Positions 8,994 to 21,718 of a stretch of 64,000 nt of DNA are shown in pieces. Each line of letters begins with the position of its first letter. Position 1 is the first letter of the stretch. A program made the translations under genes and the position numbers. The notes under the pieces were generated by a model. That model made no database searches. It was not told the DNA's origin and saw only the letters and a list, made by a program, of their open reading frames with translations. This DNA comes from Acanthornis magna (taxonomy: Eukaryota; Chordata; Aves; Passeriformes; Acanthizidae), in assembly GCA_036785705.1 (NCBI GenBank), contig JAWUZG010001059.1, positions 1 through 64,000 on the forward strand, read 5' to 3'.

Positions 8994-9274
8994 CTGGCGT
9001 TTTCCCTCTCTAGGGCGTTCAAGGAAGTCTGACATTCTCAATTTTGGCGCGCTACATCTTCCCATTGATTCCTTTCCCTGTCCAGCTTCTGCAGTTTCCC
9101 TTGCAGCTCCTTGTTCTGATTTTCTGCCTCCTCCAGCATCTTCCAGATATGCTGCACCTCCAGCGCTTTCTGAACGGACTGCTCCTGGGCATCCCTCACA
9201 TCTTGCTGAGCTCTCTGGACAATGGTTTCCTGCCACTCCCTGGAGGCTGCCAGCTGAGATGTCAACTCTCCCAC
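8994..9274 (-). pseudogene. Exon E1, copy 2: disrupted by a stop codon
   Basis: Splice sites are intact. A C-to-G change on the coding strand turns the Ser codon TCA into TGA at 9038-9040, after VARQN and 15 codons before the donor. It carries the Val allele (LEVQHIW). Any transcript including this exon would end here unless it is skipped; its 281-bp length means skipping would shift the frame. Confidence 0.75.
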
Positions 9275-10065
9275 CTCAAGTCAAAGAGAACAAAGCAGTC
9301 AGAGGCTACAGCCACAGCCTGTCACTGTCAGCCACAGCAGAGGCTGTGAGGAATGGCAGAGGCCAACTTTGCATTCCTCCCTGTTCTGAGAGGACCAGAT
9401 TTGCAATGGATATGGACAAATTATTTCAAAACTCAAGTGGCTCATGAAGGCCACCCGAAAAAGCTCCGCACAACCAAGGCTAGCAGGAAGAGGCCGGCAG
9501 AAATCCGTGCTGATGGTTGTCCAAGGCCTTGGGTCCATTGGCCCTACGGATATTGGCATTTGGGCACTGCTCCTGCCAAGGCCTCTTGGATATTGGCCCT
9601 GCAGCCACCAGTAGGCCCCAGTGTAAACCAGCAAGTGCCTGCCTCCCTTGCAGCCCTAATGTCTCCCTGCATCTTCCAGTAATGCCCAGTATAAACCAGG
9701 ACTGACCAGTATAGATCGGCAACCATCCCCCTATCAGCCCAAAAGCCTTCTTGCACTCACCAGCATGGCCCACTACAAACCTGTAGGGACCAGGAAGGCC
9801 CAGCAACCATGCCCCTTTTCCAGCCCGAAAACCAGCCTGCACCCACTAACAGAAACTAGTATGCATCTGCATCCATCCCCCTTCCCAGCTCTAGACGCCC
9901 ATACAGACACCAGTGTGAATCAGTAACCACCCACCTACCAGGCATCAATCACCCTTCCCCGAGCCCAGTAAACTGGTATGGTCCAGTATGAACCAATATA
10001 CAATGTCCCTTTCCCCTCTAAGCCCCGTGCAGCCACCAGGATGGACCAGTCCAGCCCAGAGCTCA

Positions 10066-10455
10066 CTTGGGGGGGCCTCGACCTGAAGGGGCAGGGGGGT
10101 AGGCGTGCGGGGTGATGGGGCGGCGGGGGGGGGGGGTGGGTAGGAGCTCCTCCACCTGGCGAGTAGAAAGCAGTATAAACCACTCCGGACTGGGGCAGGT
10201 GGGGAAAATTCAGAGTCACAAGGAGCCACCGGCAGAGAGGCAGCGGAGAGCCGGGAGCGACGGCTGACGCTGCGGCGCGGGAGAAGTTCCCGCCTCAGCT
10301 GAACTCCCTCCTCGTTGATTGACAAGTGGGGGCCGGCTCGCGCCCAAACGGCGGGCGGGGAAAAGTCCCCTCAGGGATTGGCTGGGCGGGGCGGGGGCAG
10401 GGCGCGAGCTCTTCCCGCCTCAGCCCAAGTCCCCTCAGGGACTGGCTGGGCGGGT
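10066..10455. promoter_or_regulatory. CpG-rich promoter-like block, copy 2
   Basis: Same motifs as copy 1; uninterrupted 12-G run. Confidence 0.5.
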
Positions 10456-11248
10456 ACCCAAAACGATTGAAAAAGGGCCGAAACCTCCTGGAAATGTCAA
10501 CAAAACTGAGGAAAATGGCATAAATTTGAATAAGTAGGAAAGATTTAAGGCTATCTTGAAGTTACATTGAAGCAATGGAGGGTGGGAAAGGCAGATTGTG
10601 CACAAAAATGTGTCAAAACCAAGGAAAAGCTCCAAAAGCCCTTCAAAAATCCCCTGAAATTAAGTAGAACTGAGTAGAAACATTATAAATACGAATAAAT
10701 AAAAAGAAATTAAAGGCCTATTTGGCATATATTAAATGGGGAGGTGTAAAATGGGACTTTGGGTGCTAAAATGTCACAAGGAAGCGCTACAAACCCCCAA
10801 GCACCAAATTGCCCTCATGCCTGGACTGGCTGCCCAGCGGCTCGAGTAGAAGAGTCCTCGACTTGCTCAGGGAAGCAGCAGCAGCCCTCCTGCTGAGGCA
10901 CAGCCTGTGGAGAAAGGGGACAGTGGCCCCAGTGTGTGCTTGGGCTATCAGAGCTGGGTTGATAAATCCTGTCAGAAGTCTCTCTACTACGCCTGTGATG
11001 GCTGAGGGTATGTGGGAAGGCTTTGCCAGCCATGAACTGGACTTGTGTATCATCTGAGCTATGTTCAGGGTCATTCTGGGAGCCTCTTCCTTTTCCCCTT
11101 CCCCAAGGGCAGAGTGTTGGTGAGGGCTGGACTTGGAGGCTGTGTCTGCCCCGACAGCCGCTACCGTGGGGCTGCAGATGCTCCTGCCAGCGCAGGCTTG
11201 TCTGAGCCGGTCCTCGTGCCTCAGTCACAGCTGGCCTGAGACCGACAG

Positions 11249-11458
11249 CACTGGCAGAACTACACTGAGAGCTGTGCAAGGAGCAGGCAGGAGCTGTCAG
11301 ACCTTCACCAGGAGCACAGCTTTGCGGCTGTGCTCAAGGAGCCCAAAGCTGCTGTGCTGGAAGCAGGGATTCGAAGCTGCATCACTCTCTGCACCTTCAC
11401 TTGGCAGTGACATCCCTGGACCGTCAGTCTCTGCAGAGACAGGCCCTGGAGAAGGCAG
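11249..11458 (+). pseudogene. Plus-strand coiled-coil exon relic, copy 2
   Basis: Same two-frame structure and same break as copy 1. Confidence 0.5.
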
Positions 11459-12816
11459 GTGCAGCTCTTCTCTTCCCCCGCGGAGGATTTGTGCCCTGCT
11501 CAGAAACCAGTTCCCATCCAATGGGGCACAAAAATCTTCCCGAGGACACGGACCAATGCTCTTTAAGATGAGGGTGAAAAATACCTGCCAAAACTTTCCC
11601 AAGCAGCCCCATTTGGTTCTTGAAGATCTGTTCCAAGCAAGGAATGTTTGATGTAAGAGCAAGACTTTTCTTCTGCCTACAAGACCTATTGATATATTGC
11701 CAAATAGAGAGCAGAGAAAAAAAAATACACTCGTGGCTGTCTCCGGATCCTTAATCTATTTGATGAGCCTTAAACACTGCGACTCAGCATTTCTCTGTAG
11801 CAATTTGAAAGGACCCTGAAACACCATTTTGCCTCTTTGTGTGGCTGTTCTAAACGCAACGCTTTACTTTCCATGAACGTTTGTAAGCACCAAGAACCTT
11901 TTGAGGATTTTTTCGTCCATCTCCCCTTTGACAGGGAAGACAGAAGAACTCCTGCGACTCAGGAACTAAGCGCATCCCTAAAGAGAATGCTGAGCCTTAA
12001 AACCGATGCTGTCTGGAGCAGCAACTTTGAACTCATGGTATGAGCCAGGTCCCTGCCCAGCTGCCCAGCAGCAGGGCTGTGGGGACGCAGGGGTGGCGGT
12101 GCAGCTGCCGGGGCCAGCTGGGAGCTGGGATGGGGGCAGAGCCAGGGGAGGGCCTCTCCAACAGCCCCTGGAATGTTGGGCTTTGCACCCTAGCAACCGT
12201 CAACCGCCCGTGGAATGTTGGTGATGTTCTGCCCTCGCTCCAAAACTCTGCTCAGTTTAGTCCATCGCTCTGCTCACCTGCTCCATATTCCTTTCCATTC
12301 CAAATCCAACCCACCACGTGATGCCTCCCCTTGCGTGGGCACGGCAGAAGCTTTGGGCAAGGAGCTGATCTGAACAGCAAGCTCCTGCACAGCCAGCCCA
12401 CGGGCAGGGAGCAAACTCTCCCTCTGCCAAACTTCCGAGCATTCCACACAGGAGCAGAGCACAATGTGGGCAACAAAGCCCAGTGGCAGAATGAGCCTTC
12501 AAGCACTGCTGAGGCCTTGAAACTCCTCCAACTCTTCTTTGCTGACACCACAGCCTTGTGGCTGCGGGGCTGGCTGCCGGCAGAGAGGCAGCTGCTCCCG
12601 CCTCCTCTCGCTTTGCAGCGGACACAGGCACAGCAGCTCCGGCACGGAGCTCTCTGTCCGCGCGGGAGCGGAGGTGATGCCAGCCCTGGGAGCAGCGCTC
12701 AGGGCTCACCTGGCCTGGGCAACACAGCTCGGCTCACAGCTGCTCCTCTGCTTTCTGACAGACATGTGCTTTGCCAAGGGCTGTGTTCCTCCCACCAAGG
12801 AGGAGTCTGTTCTCAC

Positions 12817-12930
12817 CTGTCCAGAAGTCAACCTGCTGTGCTGGGCAGACTGGGGGACATCCAACCTCATGCTGTCCGAGATGTCAAATGTCCCAAATAT
12901 TTTCTTGACACTCCTCCCTTCTTGTTGCAC
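12817..12930 (-). CDS. Candidate exon E5, copy 2
   Basis: Same frame and splice signals as copy 1. Confidence 0.27.
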
Positions 12931-13322
12931 CTGCACGTTGGATGGGAGAAAAGGTTAGAGAAACCTGTCCGCAAACACGGAGCAAAAGGACCTCTGGACA
13001 TGCAGGCAAGGACATCTCTGCTCAGAGACCCTGAATTGCTGCAGACAACACTGGGGCCAAAAAGCTCTTGCTGGGGGCTGCGCAAGAGAGGCCAGTGCGT
13101 GTCTGGAGACACGGGGCCAGGGAGGGAGGCAGCGGAGCGCAGATGCCTTTGTGAAAGCCATGGGCTGCCACAAGGGAGAGAACAAAGCAAGGGTTGCGCC
13201 CACAGCAGGGACAGGGAGAGGGAAGGAAACAAGCAGAGGACTCCAAAGCGCTGCCTGGGCAAACGCGTGTCGTGTTGCAGAGGAGCCCGAGGCTTTGCAG
13301 AGGCAGCAAAAGCCCACTTTAC

Positions 13323-13463
13323 CTGCTCGCCAGCTCTCCGGGGCTTAGTGTTTAATTCAGCCTTCTCTTTCATGTCCTTTGGTGATGTTGCACCCCAATC
13401 CTGCAGACATTCCGCGCCTTTCCTTGAGTGCTCTGACAGCCACTTCCCTTCTGCTCCAACAGC
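13323..13463 (-). CDS. Candidate exon E4, copy 2
   Basis: Same open frame and splice signals as copy 1. Confidence 0.35.
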
Positions 13464-13979
13464 CTGCTGAGTATTCAGAGAGATGAGTCCCCTATTTTAA
13501 ACACCGCAAGAGCTGTCCCTGAGAAATCTCTGTCCCGGGAACCATTCTCAAAGCACCAGCAGGGCAGCTGCTGTTCAGCCCTCGGTCCAAAACTCTGCTC
13601 AGTTTAGTCCATTGCTCTGCTCACCTGCTCCATTCCTCTCCCTGCCAAATCCAACCCCCCACGTGTTGCCTCCCCTTGCGTGGGTACGGCAGAAGCAGCT
13701 CCCCATGGCCAGCTTCGGGCCAGGAGCTGATTTGAACAGCAAGCTCCTGAGCTGTGTCAGCTGTTACGGGCGTGCCCCGGATCATTCTGGCTGTCAATGG
13801 TCTCTGTCTCTGCCTGGAGCCAGGCACACAGACATGGCTGCTGCTTGCAGCCTGGGCTGCTTTTCCTAAGAGGGCCTGGACTTTCAGGGACATACATTCA
13901 TTCCCACCCCTTTCTGGGAACCATCATTGGAATCATTGAGAGACGTTGCAGTGGACTGAAGAGCAATGCCAGTGCCTAC

Positions 13980-14246
13980 CTTGAGAAATGCCTTTCCCTT
14001 CAGGACGTCCAAGTGCTTCTTCAGACGCCCATTGGAAGTTTCACTCTTAGTCAGGGCAGCACTCAGGACCTGAGCTTTCCCTCTCCATTCCTTCACAGCA
14101 GCACCATGCTCCAGCTCTTCTTGCATGCCTTCCCTCTCCACTTCCAAGTGCTGGGGTCCTTCCTTCTTTTTTTGAACATCAGGTGCATGCATTTTGTTTT
14201 CCTTTTCCAGATTTCTCATCTGCCCCAGGTACAATTCCCATTCATG
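13980..14246 (-). CDS. Exon E3, copy 2: coiled-coil segment
   Basis: This 267-bp exon encodes 89 codons, phase 0 at both ends. It follows a TTGTTTTGGCAG acceptor and ends KGKAFLK with a CAAG|GTAGGC donor. It begins HEWELYLGQMRNLEKENK and continues with VEREGMQEELEHGAAVKEW and VLSAALTKSETSNGRLKKHL, a helical, heptad-like pattern with one short Lys/Gly/Pro break. It follows E2 (ending LNMQ, phase 0) after about 1.1 kb of intron. The VLSAALTKSE stretch is what most suggests CEP250-type proteins to me; I cannot verify this without a search. Confidence 0.7.
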
Positions 14247-15389
14247 CTGCCAAAACAAGGCAGAAAAAGGGTCACTCATTCCAGCTCTGGGTTTGCTTTC
14301 CATCCCAGATCTGGACTCCTGCCCCAGGGGCTGGCACAGACTGCCCCTCTCTCCCTGCCTCTCGGGATGCTGCAGACCTTTGCTGGGCCCCCCCTGCCTT
14401 GACACAGTGTCTTTCCCAGCTCACCCAGCCCATCTCAGCATCCTTTCTGCTCTTCCCCGACCTCTTGCAGCTCCACTCGAGTGCTCCTTTGGGGAGGAGC
14501 TGCCAAAACTGCAGACAGCATTTCAATCCTCCCTAAGCACGATTTAGGCAGCGCCGTGAGGATGTGCTCCCCATCAGGGAGAAAGGGAAGAGTAAACAAA
14601 CTCGACATTTCATTCCCTGCGTTTGGAGTAACAGGAGTGGTTTTCAACCTCTCCTGTGTGGAGTTTCCCTGGCTCCATCCCCGAGAGCCCCACTGTCCTC
14701 TCTTGAAGCAGCAATGGCCAGATCAGTCTGTCATTCTCTGCTGGCACTCAGGACAAGTTCTCCCCTTGCAGGGACACGTCCTTATCTGGATCAGCACTTT
14801 GCTTTTCTCTCTTTTCTCCCCACTGGCTGCTCTCAGATGGCCAAGGCCAAACACCTTTCTATTAACAGAAAACTTGGTCTTCTCCCCCCTTGTCCCAGGG
14901 CCAGATATTTAGAAATCTGAACATGGGTTTGGACACGAGGAATTGCCCAAACCATGCAATGGCCATAAAGACAAGTGTGGACATTGAGAACTAAAGCCAC
15001 TCGGGAACAAAACTCCAGCATGGAGGAAAATCAGCAGCCTCAACCCTAACTGGGCTTGACAGGATGACGTCATGTTTCCCTCCTTCTTCAGAAGAATGCA
15101 ATCAGAAAATCTAAACTGGAAGAAGGTGCTCCTTAGAAACATTAACACAAGGTCTAAACATAGGTAAGAAATGGCCCTTTGTGGCATCAGTTGGGACCCA
15201 GGAGAAAATGGAGGAAACATCGGAGGCAGCAGCAGACACCAGATCCAGCCTTGGCCTCAGGGTGCAGCAGCAGCCCCGGGCAGGACACGGCAGCAGTGGA
15301 GGCTGCTGGGAGCAGACAGCAGTCGGGGCCTCCAAGCCGAAGGTGGTGTTGCGTGCCCCCGGAGAAGAGGATGCCAGGGCACAGGCTAC

Positions 15390-15549
15390 CTGCATGTTGA
15401 GCTCTTGCAGTTCCCTTCTGTGCTCGGAGTGGAGCAGCTTGGCCTCCTGAAGAGCAGAATGAAGGTGACGCACCTGGTTATTCAGCACCAGCTTCTTCTC
15501 TTCTTCTGTTCTGAGGCACAGATCCTTTTCCTCCAGAGACAGAATCAGC
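15390..15549 (-). CDS. Exon E2 downstream of E1 copy 3
   Basis: No difference from the first full copy of E2 was noticed; both splice sites are present. Confidence 0.72.
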
Positions 15550-16734
15550 CTAGAAGAGAAGCATGCAATTCATTACTAAATGGTGCCGCATTTTATAAAC
15601 TCGGAGCACTTGCACCACCTCAGGGAAAACTGCTCTGTCTGATGGAGTTTGTCTAAACAACTTGGCTGTTTGTTGCCCCTGCGCTCACAGCCCAGCATGT
15701 GCCCACTCTGCTTTTATTCATGAAAGAATGGGGAGTTCCTGCCTACACGACCTGCCTTCTTCTTAAGGTGGGAATGTGAATACAGACCTAACAAAGCCTT
15801 GCAGTGAAGACAGTAGGGGAGAGGAACAATTCTCTTCTGACTAACCAGGCTCCAAGGGCAGAAGCTTTGGTCAACACGGAAGAGACATTTTCCTTGCCCC
15901 ATCTTGTATATCCAGGTAGGAAAATCAGCACCCGACAGCCAGGGGATCTCTGGCAAGTTCCCTAAGATTTACCAGCACCCATCCTTCTTTCAGCTGGAGA
16001 GAAACAAAGGCCAACAGCAGAAGTGGCGACAGAGGCTTGGAGCACAACCTGATGGAAGATGCAGAAACCTCCAGGCGAGCAAGAGTGCCCTGCCCTTTCT
16101 TTCTCTTCTGCTTGCAAGAAGAATCCTGCAACACTGAAGAGTGGCAGGACTTGAGCAGCTGGAGGAGCCCCCTAACCTTGGTCTTGTTTCTTGCATTCTA
16201 TGCACAGTCAGTAATGCCTGTGCACTGTGGAGGCTGGCAGGGACCCTGCTCGACCCTTTCCAGGCACCCAGGGCCATTGGATGAGGAACGATGCAACAGA
16301 GACCTTCTTGTTTCTTGGCTGCCTCCGAGGAGAATCTGCCTTAGATCAGAAATCAGGGCCTTAAGATGGTTCTGCCAAGCAAAGGCATCACGATGCCAGA
16401 GCTGATCCGGATCTCAAAAACTTCAGGGACCCAAGGTGGAGCTGATGGATGTGTCCAGCCCCTTACGTTGCAGCTGGGACAGTGTTAACACACCCACCTA
16501 ACAACACAACACCTCCCCAGAGGGAAAGAGCTACCCCAAAAGCCTTTGTCTTCGGAGAAAACTGTATCGGAAGGCTTAAAAAAGAAGAAAATGAAACACA
16601 ACATCCAGAAAACGAGACGTACCTGCAGGGAGAGTTCAGAACTCTGCCACTTAGGAAATGCTGCCAGAGCCCCTGGCAGGTGCAAAGAGGGAATCCGTTC
16701 CTCACAATGCAGAGTCCCACAGGCTTTCATTTAC

Positions 16735-17015
16735 CTGGCGTTTTCCCTCTCTAGGGCGTTCAAGGAAGTCTGACATTCTGAATTTTGGCGCGCTACATCT
16801 TCCCATTGATTCCTTTCCCTGTCCAGCTTCTGCAGTTTCCCTTGCAGCTCCTTGTTCTGATTTTCTGCCTCCTCCAGCATCTTCCAGATATGCTGCACCT
16901 CCAGCGCTTTCTGAACGGACTGCTCCTGGGCATCCCTCACATCTTGCTGAGCTCTCTGGACAATGGTTTCCTGCCACTCCCTGGAGGCTGCCAGCTGAGA
17001 TGTCAACTCTCCCAC
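16735..17015 (-). CDS. Exon E1, copy 3: open, Val allele
   Basis: Acceptor, donor and frame are as in copy 1, with LEVQHIW in place of LEAQHIW. No disabling change is seen. Confidence 0.72.
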
Positions 17016-17806
17016 CTCAAGTCAAAGAGAACAAAGCAGTCAGAGGCTACAGCCACAGCCTGTCACTGTCAGCCACAGCAGAGGCTGTGAGGAATGGCAA
17101 AGGCCAACTTTGCATTCCTCCCTGTTCTGAGAGGACCAGATTTGCAATGGATATGGACAAATTATTTCAAAACTCAAGTGGCTCATGAAGGCCACCCGAA
17201 AAAGCTCCGCACAACCAAGGCTAGCAGGAAGAGGCCGGCAGAAATCCGTGCTGATGGTTGTCCAAGGCCTTGGGTCCATTGGCCCTACGGATATTGGCAT
17301 TTGGGCACTGCTCCTGCCAAGGCCTCTTGGATATTGGCCCTGCAGCCACCAGTAGGCCCCAGTGTAAACCAGCAAGTGCCTGCCTCCCTTGCAGCCCTAA
17401 TGTCTCCCTGCATCTTCCAGTAATGCCCAGTATAAACCAGGACTGACCAGTATAGATCGGCAACCATCCCCCTATCAGCCCAAAAGCCTTCTTGCACTCA
17501 CCAGCATGGCCCACTACAAACCTGTAGGGACCAGGAAGGCCCAGCAACCATGCCCCTTTTCCAGCCCGAAAACCAGCCTGCACCCACTAACAGAAACTAG
17601 TATGCATCTGCATCCATCCCCCTTCCCAGCTCTAGACGCCCATACAGACACCAGTGTGAATCAGTAACCACCCACCTACCAGGCATCAATCACCCTTCCC
17701 CGAGCCCAGTAAACTGGTATGGTCCAGTATGAACCAATATACAATGTCCCTTTCCCCTCTAAGCCCCGTGCAGCCACCAGGATGGACCAGTCCAGCCCAG
17801 AGCTCA

Positions 17807-18196
17807 CTTGGGGGGGCCTCGACCTGAAGGGGCAGGGGGGTAGGCGTGCGGGGTGATGGGGCGGCGGGGGGGGGCGGTGGGTAGGAGCTCCTCCACCTGG
17901 CGAGTAGAAAGCAGTATAAACCACTCCGGACTGGGGCAGGTGGGGAAAATTCAGAGTCACAAGGAGCCACCGGCAGAGAGGCAGCGGAGAGCCGGGAGCG
18001 ACGGCTGACGCTGCGGCGCGGGAGAAGTTCCCGCCTCAGCTGAACTCCCTCCTCGTTGATTGACAAGTGGGGGCCGGCTCGCGCCCAAACGGCGGGCGGG
18101 GAAAAGTCCCCTCAGGGATTGGCTGGGCGGGGCGGGGGCAGGGCGCGAGCTCTTCCCGCCTCAGCCCAAGTCCCCTCAGGGACTGGCTGGGCGGGT
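17807..18196. promoter_or_regulatory. CpG-rich promoter-like block, copy 3
   Basis: Same motifs as copy 1; the G-run is interrupted by C near 17875. Confidence 0.5.
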
Positions 18197-18989
18197 ACCC
18201 AAAACGATTGAAAAAGGGCCGAAACCTCCTGGAAATGTCAACAAAACTGAGGAAAATGGCATAAATTTGAATAAGTAGGAAAGATTTAAGGCTATCTTGA
18301 AGTTACATTGAAGCAATGGAGGGTGGGAAAGGCAGATTGTGCACAAAAATGTGTCAAAACCAAGGAAAAGCTCCAAAAGCCCTTCAAAAATCCCCTGAAA
18401 TTAAGTAGAACTGAGTAGAAACATTATAAATACGAATAAATAAAAAGAAATTAAAGGCCTATTTGGCATATATTAAATGGGGAGGTGTAAAATGGGACTT
18501 TGGGTGCTAAAATGTCACAAGGAAGCGCTACAAACCCCCAAGCACCAAATTGCCCTCATGCCTGGACTGGCTGCCCAGCAGCTCGAGTAGAAGAGTCCTC
18601 GACTTGCTCAGGGAAGCAGCAGCAGCCCTCCTGCTGAGGCACAGCCTGTGGAGAAAGGGGACAGTGGCCCCAGTGTGTGCTTGGGCTATCAGAGCTGGGT
18701 TGATAAATCCTGTCAGAAGTCTCTCTACTACGCCTGTGATGGCTGAGGGTATGTGGGAAGGCTTTGCCAGCCATGAACTGGACTTGTGTATCATCTGAGC
18801 TATGTTCAGGGTCATTCTGGGAGCCTCTTCCTTTTCCCCTTCCCCAAGGGCAGAGTGTTGGTGAGGGCTGGACTTGGAGGCTGTGTCTGCCCCGACAGCC
18901 GCTACCGTGGGGCTGCAGATGCTCCTGCCAGCGCAGGCTTGTCTGAGCCGGTCCTCGTGCCTCGGTCACAGCTGGCCTGAGACCGACAG

Positions 18990-19199
18990 CACTGGCAGAA
19001 CTACACTGAGAGCTGTGCAAGGAGCAGGCAGGAGCTGTCAGACCTTCACCAGGAGCACAGCTTTGCGGCTGTGCTCAAGGAGCCCAAAGCTGCTGTGCTG
19101 GAAGCAGGGATTCGAAGCTGCATCACTCTCTGCACCTTCACTTGGCAGTGACATCCCTGGACCGTCAGTCTCTGCAGAGACAGGCCCTGGAGAAGGCAG
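18990..19199 (+). pseudogene. Plus-strand coiled-coil exon relic, copy 3
   Basis: Same break as copy 1. A private A-to-G lies just upstream near 18964. Confidence 0.5.
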
Positions 19200-20557
19200 G
19201 TGCAGCTCTTCTCTTCCCCCGCGGAGGATTTGTGCCCTGCTCAGAAACCAGTTCCCATCCAATGGGGCACAAAAATCTTCCCGAGGACACGGACCAATGC
19301 TCTTTAAGATGAGGGTGAAAAATACCTGCCAAAACTTTCCCAAGCAGCCCCATTTGGTTCTTGAAGATCTGTTCCAAGCAAGGAATGTTTGATGTAAGAG
19401 CAAGACTTTTCTTCTGCCTACAAGACCTATTGATATATTGCCAAATAGAGAGCAGAGAAAAAAAAATACACTCGTGGCTGTCTCCGGATCCTTAATCTAT
19501 TTGATGAGCCTTAAACACTGCGACTCAGCATTTCTCTGTAGCAATTTGAAAGGACCCTGAAACACCATTTTGCCTCTTTGTGTGGCTGTTCTAAACGCAA
19601 CGCTTTACTTTCCATGAACGTTTGTAAGCACCAAGAACCTTTTGAGGATTTTTTCGTCCATCTCCCCTTTGACAGGGAAGACAGAAGAACTCCTGCGACT
19701 CAGGAACTAAGCGCATGCCTAAAGAGAATGCTGAGCCTTAAAACCGATGCTGTCTGGAGCAGCAACTTTGAACTCATGGTATGAGCCAGGTCCCTGCCCA
19801 GCTGCCCAGCAGCAGGGCTGTGGGGACGCAGGGGTGGCGGTGCAGCTGCCGGGGCCAGCTGGGAGCTGGGATGGGGGCAGAGCCAGGGGAGGGCCTCTCC
19901 AACAGCCCCTGGAATGTTGGGCTTTGCACCCTAGCAACCGTCAACCGCCCGTGGAATGTTGGTGATGTTCTGCCCTCGCTCCAAAACTCTGCTCAGTTTA
20001 GTCCATCGCTCTGCTCACCTGCTCCATATTCCTTTCCATTCCAAATCCAACCCACCACGTGATGCCTCCCCTTGCGTGGGCACGGCAGAAGCTTTGGGCA
20101 AGGAGCTGATCTGAACAGCAAGCTCCTGCGCAGCCAGCCCACGGGCAGGGAGCAAACTCTCCCTCTGCCAAACTTCCGAGCATTCCACACAGGAGCAGAG
20201 CACAATGTGGGCAACAAAGCCCAGTGGCAGAATGAGCCTTCAAGCACTGCTGAGGCCTTGAAACTCCTCCAACTCTTCTTTGCTGACACCACAGCCTTGT
20301 GGCTGCGGGGCTGGCTGCCGGCAGAGAGGCAGCTGCTCCCGCCTCCTCTCGCTTTGCAGCGGACACTGGCACAGCAGCTCCGGCACGGAGCTCTCTGTCC
20401 GCGCGGGAGCGGAGGTGATGCCAGCCCTGGGAGCAGCGCTCAGGGCTCACCTGGCCTGGGCAACACAGCTCGGCTCACAGCTGCTCCTCTGCTTTCTGAC
20501 AGACATGTGCTTTGCCAAGGGCTGTGTTCCTCCCACCAAGGAGGAGTCTGTTCTCAC

Positions 20558-20671
20558 CTGTCCAGAAGTCAACCTGCTGTGCTGGGCAGACTGGGGGACA
20601 TCCAACCTCATGCTGTCCGAGATGTCAAATGTCCCAAATATTTTCTTGACACTCCTCCCTTCTTGTTGCAC
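20558..20671 (-). CDS. Candidate exon E5, copy 3
   Basis: Same frame and splice signals as copy 1. Confidence 0.27.
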
Positions 20672-21061
20672 CTGCACGTTGGATGGGAGAAAAGGTTAGA
20701 GAAACCTGTCCGCAAACACGGAGCAAAAGGACCTCTGGACATGCAGGCAAGGACATCTCTGCTCAGAGACCCTGAATTGCTGCAGACAACACTGGGGCCA
20801 AAAAGCTCTTGCTGGGGGCTGCGCAAGAGAGGCCAGTGCGTGTCTGGAGACACGGGGCCAGGGAGGGAGGCAGCGGAGCGCAGGTGCCTTTGTGAAAGCC
20901 ATGGGCTGCCACAAGGGAGAGAACAAAGCAAGGGTTGCGCCCACAGCAGGGACAGGGAGAGGGAAGAAAACAAGCAGAGGACTCCAAAGCGCTGCCTGGG
21001 CAAACGTGTCGTGTTGCAGAGGAGCCCGAGGCTTTGCAGAGGCAGCAAAAGCCCACTTTAC

Positions 21062-21202
21062 CTGCTCGCCAGCTCTCCGGGGCTTAGTGTTTAATTCAGC
21101 CTTCTCTTTCATGTCCTTTGGTGATGTTGCACCCCAATCCTGCAGACATTCCGCGCCTTTCCTTGAGTGCTCTGACAGCCACTTCCCTTCTGCTCCAACA
21201 GC
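21062..21202 (-). CDS. Candidate exon E4, copy 3
   Basis: Open. The private 2-bp deletion of this copy (near 21006) lies in the following intron, about 55 bp beyond the donor. Confidence 0.35.
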
Positions 21203-21718
21203 CTGCTGAGTATTCAGAGAGATGAGTCCCCTATTTTAAACACCGCAAGAGCTGTCCCTGAGAAATCTCTGTCCCGGGAACCATTCTCGAAGCACCAGCA
21301 GGGCAGCTGCTGTTCAGCCCTCGGTCCAAAACTCTGCTCAGTTTAGTCCATTGCTCTGCTCACCTGCTCCATTCCTCTCCCTGCCAAATCCAACCCCCCA
21401 CGTGTTGCCTCCCCTTGCGTGGGTACGGCAGAAGCAGCTCCCCATGGCCAGCTTTGGGCCAGGAGCTGATTTGAACAGCAAGCTCCTGAGCTGTGTCAGC
21501 TGTTACGGGCGTGCCCCGGATCATTCTGGCTGTCAATGGTCTCTGTCTCTGCCTGGAGCCAGGCACACAGACATGGCTGCTGCTTGCAGCCTGGGCTGCT
21601 TTTCCTAAGAGGGCCTGGACTTTCAGGGACATACATTCATTCCCACCCCTTTCTGGGAACCATCATTGGAATCATTGAGAGACGTTGCAGTGGACTGAAG
21701 AGCAATGCCAGTGCCTAC

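Larger units (their letters stand above)
7741..15482. repeat. Array unit, copy 2 (7742 bp)
   Basis: It carries an extra T in the run near 11092, shared only with copy 3. It also carries the E1 stop codon at 9038-9040, shared only with copy 4, and the E1 Val allele, shared with copies 3, 8 and 9. A private G is present near 10839. Confidence 0.98.
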
